Source of the DNA: Woeseiaceae bacterium
GTDB lineage: Bacteria > Pseudomonadota > Gammaproteobacteria > Steroidobacterales > Woeseiaceae
Assembly (NCBI GenBank): GCA_028279985.1
Contig: JANQMR010000019.1
Span: forward strand, 1-64,000
Length of the DNA stretch: 64,000 nucleotides
Reading direction: 5' to 3'
Positions 58,161-64,000 of the stretch are shown one piece after another. Under the pieces are notes generated by a model. It searched no databases. It was not told the origin of the DNA and saw only the letters and a list, made by a program, of their open reading frames with translations. A program made the position numbers and the translations under genes. Positions within the stretch are counted from its first letter, which is position 1. Each line of letters begins with the position of its first letter.

Positions 58161-58202
58161 AAGAGCCGACGAAACCTTACCGCCTGCGCGTGCGGAGCCC
58201 TC

Positions 58203-58652
58203 ATGAGCGACACGACGAACGACACGACGACGTCCGACGAAGAACTGCGCCGTCGCCTAAGCGAAGAGCAGTACCGGGTGACCCAACAACAGGGGACCGA
58301 GCGCCCGTTCACGGGCCGCTACGTCGACTACAAGGAAGATGGCACCTATCGCTGCGTCTGCTGCGGCGCGAGCCTGTTCAGCTCCGAGCACAAGTACGAT
58401 TCCGGATCGGGCTGGCCCAGCTTCTGGTTGCCGCTGGCCGGTGACGCGGTCGAAATCCGCCGCGACACCAGTCACGGCATGATTCGCGAGGAAGTCGTCT
58501 GCCGCCGCTGCGGCGCCCATCTCGGACACGTCTTCGAGGACGGACCGCAGCCGACGGGGCTGCGTTACTGCATCAACTCGGCATCGCTGGACTTCGCCGC
58601 TGCCGACGGCCACACTGCGGGCGGCGGAGCCACCGCAGGTGACGAGGCATGA
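58203..58652 (+). CDS. msrB: Peptide-methionine (R)-S-oxide reductase
   Basis: 149 residues. It repairs methionine-R-sulfoxide in proteins. It shows '[20 protein letters not shown]', zinc-site pairs CVCC and CRRC, the substrate loop 'SGSGWPSFW' and the catalytic Cys in '[11 protein letters not shown]'. The C-terminal Gly/Ala tail is not conserved. It follows htpG by 42 bp, so both are probably part of a stress-repair transcript. Confidence 0.96.
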   Translation: MSDTTNDTTTSDEELRRRLSEEQYRVTQQQGTERPFTGRYVDYKEDGTYRCVCCGASLFSSEHKYDSGSGWPSFWLPLAGDAVEIRRDTSHGMIREEVVCRRCGAHLGHVFEDGPQPTGLRYCINSASLDFAAADGHTAGGGATAGDEA

Positions 58653-58708
58653 GGCCTTACGCAAGGGCGACCGCCGGCCCGACAACCAGAAGACCTGAGG
58701 AAAAGATC

Positions 58709-59239
58709 ATGATAGTGCGCCAGTTCGTGTTCGCGCTGACCGTCGCTTTGCTGCTTTCCGCCTGTTCCGACGGCGAGCAGGGCGAAGGCGGTGCATCGGA
58801 AACGCCCGCCGCCGTCGAAGCGCCGGTCGCGGCCCCCACCGACGTCGAAGCGGTGGAAATCGTTCCGGGGCTGGTCAGTCGCAAGTTACGCAACGGATAC
58901 GGCCGCAAAGCGCTGGCGGGTGACTACGCCGAGGTTCACTACACCGGCTGGCTGTACGACGAAACCGTCGAGGACGGGCGCGGCCAAAAGTTCGACAGCT
59001 CGGTCGATCGCGGCCAACGCTTCCAGTTCACGCTCGGCGCCGGTCAGGTCATCCGGGGTTGGGACCAGGGTATCCAGGGCATGATGGTCGGCGAGGTGCG
59101 GGAGCTCACGATTGCGCCGGAAATGGCTTACGGCGAACGCAGCCGCGGCGTGATTCCGTCCAACGCGACGCTGGTGTTCGAAGTCGAGCTGCTCGGTCTC
59201 GAAAGTCCGGTAGGCGAGGACGCCGAGCCGGGCCGGTAA
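58709..59239 (+). CDS. FKBP-type peptidyl-prolyl isomerase lipoprotein
   Basis: 176 residues. GAGGA lies 8 nt before the ATG. The signal peptide ends in lipobox LLSAC, followed by an Ala/Pro/Glu linker to about residue 50. The FKBP domain has '[14 protein letters not shown]', '[44 protein letters not shown]', '[24 protein letters not shown]', with the conserved Tyr, Phe, Asp and Trp. It catalyses proline isomerisation in the envelope. Its 3' end overlaps the convergent OmpA-like gene by 112 bp. Confidence 0.94.
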   Translation: MIVRQFVFALTVALLLSACSDGEQGEGGASETPAAVEAPVAAPTDVEAVEIVPGLVSRKLRNGYGRKALAGDYAEVHYTGWLYDETVEDGRGQKFDSSVDRGQRFQFTLGAGQVIRGWDQGIQGMMVGEVRELTIAPEMAYGERSRGVIPSNATLVFEVELLGLESPVGEDAEPGR

Positions 59240-60156
59240 CCCCCGCCGTCCCGTGCTGCGCCGGCGATTTCGATTTCGATCCGTCGGTTCAGGCTGCGTC
59301 CGTAAGGCGTGTCGTTGTTCGCGATGGGCCGGCTGTCGCCATACCCGGCCACGAGCAAGCGATCCGAAGCCACACCGCGTCGGATCAGATAGTCGGCAAC
59401 GGCCTGCGCGCGCGACTCGCTCAGGCGCAGGTTCCAATCCGGGTCCCCTGCCGAGTCGGTGTGGCCGCCGATCTTGAAATCGAGCGACGGACAGCGTTCA
59501 GCGGCATCGGCAAGCCGGTCCAGGGCACCGAAAGACGCCGTGCGGATGTCGGCACTCGATTGTTCGAATCCGACCCGATGTTTGCCGATCGTTTCGACGA
59601 GACCCCGGCACGCCGGCGTGACGGCCGCGGTGTCGATGGCGATGACGTCCGAGCGCAATCGCGCTTCGTTGGGCAGAATGGCCCGGATGCCGTCGAGTCG
59701 CATGGCGAATGCCGGCGCGTCGGTGGTCACACCGGTGATCGACAGCGCATACGGTTCGAGTCGTGCCGACGCGGAGTGCGTCGCCGCAAGGGCTTCGAGC
59801 ACGGCAAGGCTCGAACGGTCCCAATGCTCGGGCAGCAGTACCTGCGGCTTCAGGTCCATCGCGGCCTCGACGCCGGGAAACCGTCGCGCGGCCAGTTGGC
59901 GCAGCGCCCGCTCGTGATTCGCCGATGCGCTGTGGCCGCGGATCTCGAGGCGTTCGCGGGACAAGGTCAACACCAGCGCGGCCGGCGTCAGCGGGTCGTA
60001 GTCTGCAGCCGGGGCTTGCGGCGCTTCCGCGTCCTCGGTCGCGCTCCAGCCCGCAAGGCCGGCCGCGGCAAGGACTACCGATACGCCGAGGAGGCGGGGT
60101 GTCACCCTTCGGGCCGGCGGCCGATTTTCCGCAATCCGGCGTTGCCGCTCGCTCAT
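59128..60156 (-). CDS. OmpA-like domain protein with BON-like segment
   Basis: 342 residues. A single N-terminal membrane helix (about 21-40) anchors it in the inner membrane. A BON-like region follows ('[31 protein letters not shown]'). The OmpA peptidoglycan-binding domain (about 200-300) has '[38 protein letters not shown]' and '[27 protein letters not shown]'. It should bind the cell wall from the periplasmic side. The last about 40 residues are Ser/Arg-rich and encoded antisense to the FKBP gene, so the original stop has perhaps been lost. Confidence 0.9.
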   Translation of the reverse strand: MSERQRRIAENRPPARRVTPRLLGVSVVLAAAGLAGWSATEDAEAPQAPAADYDPLTPAALVLTLSRERLEIRGHSASANHERALRQLAARRFPGVEAAMDLKPQVLLPEHWDRSSLAVLEALAATHSASARLEPYALSITGVTTDAPAFAMRLDGIRAILPNEARLRSDVIAIDTAAVTPACRGLVETIGKHRVGFEQSSADIRTASFGALDRLADAAERCPSLDFKIGGHTDSAGDPDWNLRLSESRAQAVADYLIRRGVASDRLLVAGYGDSRPIANNDTPYGRSLNRRIEIEIAGAARDGGGYRPGSASSPTGLSRPSSSTSNTSVALDGITPRLRSP

Positions 60157-60240
60157 GGGGTGATACTACACCAGGCTCTCTGGCCTACGTTTCCTAAGAA
60201 GCCTCAGCACAAGTCATGCCGGTCCCGTCTCGGACACCAC

Positions 60241-61458
60241 TCAGGACGCGAGACGTATTCGGTCCATCTCGGCGATGACGTCCCGGATCTGCTCGAGTGC
60301 CCAGTCGATTTCGGATTTACCGATGACCAGCGGCGGCGCGAGCCGGACCACGGTTTCATGCGTTTCCTTACTCAGCAGGCCGCGATGCATCAGCGCCTCG
60401 ACGACCTCGCGTGCGCCGGCGAATTTCGATTCGATCTCGATGCCGATGAACAATCCGCGGCCGCGCACCTCGCGAATCAGCGGACTGTCGATGGCGCGTA
60501 ACTGTCGCAACAGATAGTCGCCGAGCTCGGCGCTGCGGCCGGCGAGGTCCTCTTCGACCATGATGTTCAGGGCTTCGAGTCCGACGGCCGCGGCCAGCGG
60601 GTTACCGCCGAAAGTGCTGCCGTGGTCGCCGGGCGTAAACACTTCCATGACGTCGCGCCGCGCGAGAAACAGCGAAACCGGCAACACGCCGCCGCCGAGC
60701 GCCTTGCCCAGCACCAGGCAGTCGGGATGTACGTCCTCATGCTCGCAGGCAAGCATCTTGCCGGTGCGGCCGAGACCGGTCTGTATCTCGTCGGCGATCA
60801 TGAGCACGTCGTTGCGGCGGCAGATTTCCTCGGCAGCCTTCAGGTAACCGTCCGGGGGGATCACGATGCCGCCCTCACCCTGTATCGGTTCCACCAGAAA
60901 CGCGGCGGTGTTGCCGTTTATCGCCGCTTCGAGAGCGTCGATGTCGCCGTATTCGACCAGCCTGAATCCCGCCGGGAAAGGACCGAAGCCGTCCCGGTAT
61001 TGCGGCTCGTCCGACATCGCGACGATGGCGATGGTACGGCCGTGAAAATTCCCGGTGCAGGCGATGATCTCGGCCTCGTCGGCGGCCACGCCCTTCACTT
61101 CATAGGCCCATTTGCGTGCTGCCTTGATGGCGGTTTCAATCGCCTCGGCGCCGGTGTTCATCGGCAAGGCCATCTCTTGGCCGGTCAGCCGGCAGGCGCG
61201 CTCGAGGAACGGTCCGAGCTTGTCGGTATGAAACCCCCGCGAGACGATGTTGAGTGTGCCGACCTGTTCCCGCACCAGCTCGATGAGCCGCGGATGGGCA
61301 TGGCCGTGACTGACGGCCGAGTACGCGCTCATCATGTCGAGGTAACGCTTGCCGGTGTCGTCCCAGACGAACACGGCCTCGCCGCGGGTTAGAACGACCG
61401 GGAGCGGATGGTAGTTGCGTGCGCCGTATCGCGTCTCGAGCTCGATGCGCTTGCTCAT
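60241..61458 (-). CDS. rocD: Ornithine aminotransferase
   Basis: 405 residues from the ATG at 61458 (GAGGGA 6 nt upstream). A class III PLP aminotransferase that converts ornithine and 2-oxoglutarate to glutamate semialdehyde and glutamate. Motifs: 'RGEAVFVWDDTGKRYLDMMSAYSAVSHGHAHPRL', 'MNTGAEAIETAIKAARKWAY', 'IIACTGNFHGRT', 'LVEPIQGEGGI', 'IADEIQTGLGRTGKMLACEHE' and the PLP Lys in 'LVLGKALGGGVLPVS', with 'GDHGSTFGGNPLA' after. The Tyr in 'MSAYSAVSHGH' and 'NIVSRGFHTD' favour ornithine over acetylornithine. It provides a route between arginine/ornithine and proline or glutamate. Confidence 0.93.
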   Translation of the reverse strand: MSKRIELETRYGARNYHPLPVVLTRGEAVFVWDDTGKRYLDMMSAYSAVSHGHAHPRLIELVREQVGTLNIVSRGFHTDKLGPFLERACRLTGQEMALPMNTGAEAIETAIKAARKWAYEVKGVAADEAEIIACTGNFHGRTIAIVAMSDEPQYRDGFGPFPAGFRLVEYGDIDALEAAINGNTAAFLVEPIQGEGGIVIPPDGYLKAAEEICRRNDVLMIADEIQTGLGRTGKMLACEHEDVHPDCLVLGKALGGGVLPVSLFLARRDVMEVFTPGDHGSTFGGNPLAAAVGLEALNIMVEEDLAGRSAELGDYLLRQLRAIDSPLIREVRGRGLFIGIEIESKFAGAREVVEALMHRGLLSKETHETVVRLAPPLVIGKSEIDWALEQIRDVIAEMDRIRLAS

Positions 61459-61558
61459 GACGGGTCCCTCGACTGCCGGCCGGTTCGACCGACCGCTTGC
61501 AGCATGTCCGACAAGCACTTAATTTTACGCCAGTAGGCAGGCCGCAAGCCAGCATCCC

Positions 61559-61600
61559 TAGTCCATCACCAATAGTCCATCACCAATAGTCCATTGCCAA
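61559..61600 (+). repeat. 14-bp tandem repeat, 3 copies
   Basis: tagtccatcaccaa occurs twice exactly, then tagtccattgccaa. It lies between the divergent rocD and alpha/beta-hydrolase genes. Confidence 0.9.
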
Positions 61601-61655
61601 AGGGTTTGTACCCGGCCCTGTAATGACCGTCACGCCGTAACGGAAGATTCGCCGA

Positions 61656-62303
<648 letters not shown>

Positions 62304-62317
62304 ACCCGGACAACGAA

Positions 62318-62345
62318 AAAGGCCGACCGGTGCCGGTCGGCCTTT
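62318..62345. terminator. Bidirectional intrinsic terminator
   Basis: Perfect 13-bp arms AAAGGCCGACCGG (62318-62330) and CCGGTCGGCCTTT (62333-62345) lie between the convergent alpha/beta hydrolase and HU genes. A-runs and T-runs on both sides let it serve both strands. Confidence 0.9.
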
Positions 62346-62397
62346 CCTGTTCGGTGCCCGGTTCCCGGAAGGAACGGACCGAAGGCTCGTGTACTGC

Positions 62398-62718
62398 TCA
62401 GACCATGTCTTTGAGGCCTTTGAGCGCCGAGACCTTGACGGTCTTGCTGGCGGGCTTGGCCTTGAACATCATCTCCTCGCCGGTAAACGGATTGATACCC
62501 TTGCGCGCTTTGGTCGCAGGCTTTTTGACCACACGCATTTTGAGGAGGCCCGGGATCGTGAACAGCCCGGGTGCGCCACGGCCGCCCAGGTTCTTTTTGA
62601 TTTGTCCATTCAGCGAGTCGAAGACCGCTGCTACGTCTTTGCGTGTCAGGCCGGTGTCGTCGACGATCTTGGCGTAGATTTCTGACTTGGTGGGTGGCTT
62701 CTTGGTGTTCGCTGGCAT
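62398..62718 (-). CDS. HU family DNA-binding protein
   Basis: 106 residues, slightly longer than classical HU (90). Core elements are 'KSEIYAKIVDDTGLTRKDVAAVFDSLNGQIKKNL', the beta arm with 'FTIPGLLKMRVVKKPATKARKGINPFTGEEMMFKAKPASKTVKVSALKGL'. It binds and bends DNA as a nucleoid protein. GAGGAG sits 12 nt before the ATG (62731-62736). A hairpin with a U-rich tail lies in the 5' leader (62745-62762), and a bidirectional terminator follows the gene. Confidence 0.95.
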   Translation of the reverse strand: MPANTKKPPTKSEIYAKIVDDTGLTRKDVAAVFDSLNGQIKKNLGGRGAPGLFTIPGLLKMRVVKKPATKARKGINPFTGEEMMFKAKPASKTVKVSALKGLKDMV

Positions 62719-62744
62719 TGAATTTCAACTCCTCGAAAAAACAA

Positions 62745-62762
62745 AACGGGCTTTAGCCCGTT
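62745..62762 (-). terminator. Leader hairpin with U-tract upstream of HU
   Basis: On the minus strand AACGGGCT, AA, AGCCCGTT forms an 8-bp stem followed by TTGTTTTTT. It looks like an intrinsic terminator but lies only 27 bp before the HU start codon and just after the predicted HU promoter. It either ends the upstream DUF4426 transcript or attenuates HU. Confidence 0.6.
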
Positions 62763-62776
62763 AAAAAAGCTGCGCG

Positions 62777-62805
62777 ACGATAGCACATGTTATCCGGCCG
62801 GTTAA
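62777..62805 (-). promoter_or_regulatory. Putative HU promoter
   Basis: On the minus strand TTAACC (62800-62805) and TATCGT (62777-62782) are 17 bp apart and would start transcription near 62770, immediately before the leader hairpin. Confidence 0.45.
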
Positions 62806-62870
62806 GTGAAATCCGGCTTTTTCCAAGGGTTTTTGGGGGTTTTTTTGCCGATTCGGCGCTGAGTACGGTA

Positions 62871-63344
62871 TCAGTCGGTGTAGAACTGCCGCTTGAAGCG
62901 AATCGAGGCGGCCTCGGTGCCGCCTTCCGGGGTGACGTAGATCGTGTAGATCAAAGTCTCCCTGTTGTCTACGTTGGTAACGCCTAAGTAGTAGATGGCT
63001 TCCTGTTCGTCGATGCGTCGCATCGTGACGTGCTTCAGTTGCCCCGTCAGGTTGACGGCTGCCACCTCGATGGCGCCGGCAACCGCGCGTTGGTCGCTCT
63101 TGCGCTGAATCGAGACGTTGAGCATTGCGCTGTTGGCGGTGCGTGCGATGCCATAGGCGGCAGCGACCTCCTGCGGCAGATCGGCCGTGGATTGAGCGCT
63201 ATAGAACACGACGTAATCGCCGATGTCGGTGGACGTCGCTTCGGCAGGGGCGGCCTCGGGCACGCGTGCGTTCTCGCCGGGGCCGCCGCAGGCCAATAGG
63301 AAGCTGATCAGGGCGAGTGAGAACAGATTATTACGAATAGTCAC
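62871..63344 (-). CDS. DUF4426 family lipoprotein
   Basis: 157 residues, GTG start. The signal peptide has a lipobox (FLLAC). The mature part starts with 'GDYVVFYSAQSTADLPQEVAAAYGIARTANSAMLNVSIQRK', followed by 'NLTGQLKHVTMRRIDEQEAIYYLG' and ends 'IRFKRQFYTD', as in DUF4426, a periplasmic beta-rich family of unknown function in gammaproteobacteria. It lies on the same strand as HU and downstream of yggT. Confidence 0.9.
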   Translation of the reverse strand: MTIRNNLFSLALISFLLACGGPGENARVPEAAPAEATSTDIGDYVVFYSAQSTADLPQEVAAAYGIARTANSAMLNVSIQRKSDQRAVAGAIEVAAVNLTGQLKHVTMRRIDEQEAIYYLGVTNVDNRETLIYTIYVTPEGGTEAASIRFKRQFYTD

Positions 63345-63502
63345 GGTCCTGATTCCCCCTGGTCATCTGGGCGCAATTGCACTAGCGCCCTGTTCCGCGA
63401 ACGACTTGCCCGACTCGTGCGACAGGACGCGCGAGAGGACACCCATTCAACTATGAACAACTATAAACCATTTGCCGCCGGACGGCTCGGCGCGGGTGCC
63501 CG

Positions 63503-64000
63503 TCACACCGGCAGCATCTTGGCGCCGCTCAGGAAAATGGCAATCGCCGACAGCAGGATGATCGCGAACAGCGGCGACAGATCCAAACCGCCCAGCGGCG
63601 GCACGATCCTGCGAAACGGGCGCAACACCGGCTCGGTCAGCGTATCGATGATCGCCGTCGCCGGATTGTAGGTGCCCGGCGCGATCCAGCTCAGTATGAC
63701 CCGGATCAAGATGGCGAACACGAACAACCTGAGCGTCAGCACGACGAGATTCACCGCGGCCGTGACCGCAATCGGCACGATTGCCGGCGGCCAGCCGTAA
63801 ATCAAGGCAATGACCAGTATGCTTGCGTACTGGATGACGAAAGCGACGACGATCGTTGCCGTATCGAGGCGGCCGAACGGCGGTAGCAGCCGCCGCAGCG
63901 GCGCGACCAGTGGCGAGGTCAGCTTGAGTATCGCTTGCGCCAGCGGATTGCGGAAGTCCGCCCGCAGCCAGGGCAATATCAGCCTGAGCAGCAGCACCAG
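63503..64000 (-). CDS. yggT: YggT family membrane protein (5' end beyond window)
   Basis: At least 166 residues; the frame remains open to the last base, and the family normally has a hydrophobic start before 'LLLRLILPWLRADFRNP', so the start lies outside. Two YggT repeats are visible, with the signature 'NPLAQAILKLTSPLVAPLRRLLPPFGRLD' and, in the second half, 'NPATAIIDTLTEPVLRPFRRIVPPLGGLDLSP'. It is an inner-membrane protein, usually next to proC and linked to osmotic response or cell division in other species. It is 158 bp upstream of the DUF4426 gene. Confidence 0.93.
   Translation of the reverse strand: MVLLLRLILPWLRADFRNPLAQAILKLTSPLVAPLRRLLPPFGRLDTATIVVAFVIQYASILVIALIYGWPPAIVPIAVTAAVNLVVLTLRLFVFAILIRVILSWIAPGTYNPATAIIDTLTEPVLRPFRRIVPPLGGLDLSPLFAIILLSAIAIFLSGAKMLPV

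Overview
The window is GC-rich (roughly 62-64% by eye) and densely coded on both strands. It looks like a chromosomal segment of a free-living gammaproteobacterium. Supporting features are a GlyGly-CTERM (rhombosortase-type) surface protein, a Kdo kinase (kdkA) next to an LpxL-type acyltransferase, glnE, a PpnN nucleosidase, a CysB/CysJIH/CysG sulfate-assimilation block, and small families typical of gammaproteobacteria (DUF4404, DUF4426, PGPGW, TIGR04211 SH3, zf-CHCC). The lineage below class is not certain from the sequence. I saw no transposase, integrase, phage gene, CRISPR array, tRNA or rRNA. Layout: 1-1419 holds the tail of a TerB-like gene and an exported choice-of-anchor H protein. 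1326-15290 (minus strand) is a large RND efflux region: a PadR regulator, adaptor and permease unit (15290 to 10377), then two lipoprotein adaptors followed by two permeases (10107 to 1326). No outer-membrane factor is present. 15291-15723 is a divergent control region with palindromes, a 22-bp tandem repeat and a 47-bp four-copy repeat. 15724-20296 carries an exported amidohydrolase, a TPR/TonB-C pair, folD, tpm and a DUF4404 gene. 20357-23099 encodes a Tat-exported molybdenum hydroxylase (IorAB type). 23398-29979 is mixed housekeeping: an acyltransferase, an unknown protein, a GIY-YIG protein, an MBL-fold hydrolase, a NERD protein, an orphan ABC ATPase, a DUF4760-like protein, a dienelactone-hydrolase-like lipoprotein and a PGPGW protein. 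30300-33247 has a small exported protein, a PAS-PAS-sigma54 activator with a strong palindromic operator, and an SH3 protein. 33508-41627 is the sulfur block: cysJ-cysI-cysH, convergent cysB, then cysG-cysK. Together these reduce activated sulfate to sulfide (PAPS reductase, sulfite reductase with siroheme from CysG) and fix it into cysteine (CysK) under CysB control. ATP sulfurylase and APS kinase are not in the window. 41899-50182 carries a GGDEF/EAL protein, a flavodoxin-like protein, glnE, a zinc-finger protein, kdkA and lpxL. 50392-54802 holds an MltD-like transglycosylase, a membrane protein, an L,D-transpeptidase and ppnN. 55012-64000 has three small unknown genes, htpG, msrB, an FKBP lipoprotein, an OmpA-like protein, an ornithine aminotransferase, an alpha/beta hydrolase, HU, a DUF4426 lipoprotein and a yggT gene cut by the window edge. 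The most unusual property is structural. Intergenic spaces repeatedly contain short perfect or near-perfect tandem duplications, mostly 9-22 bp, and several abut or include stop codons. There is also an in-frame repeat-bearing insertion inside cysI, a 30-bp dispersed repeat shared with the 3' end of cysK, and four convergent gene pairs whose coding regions overlap.
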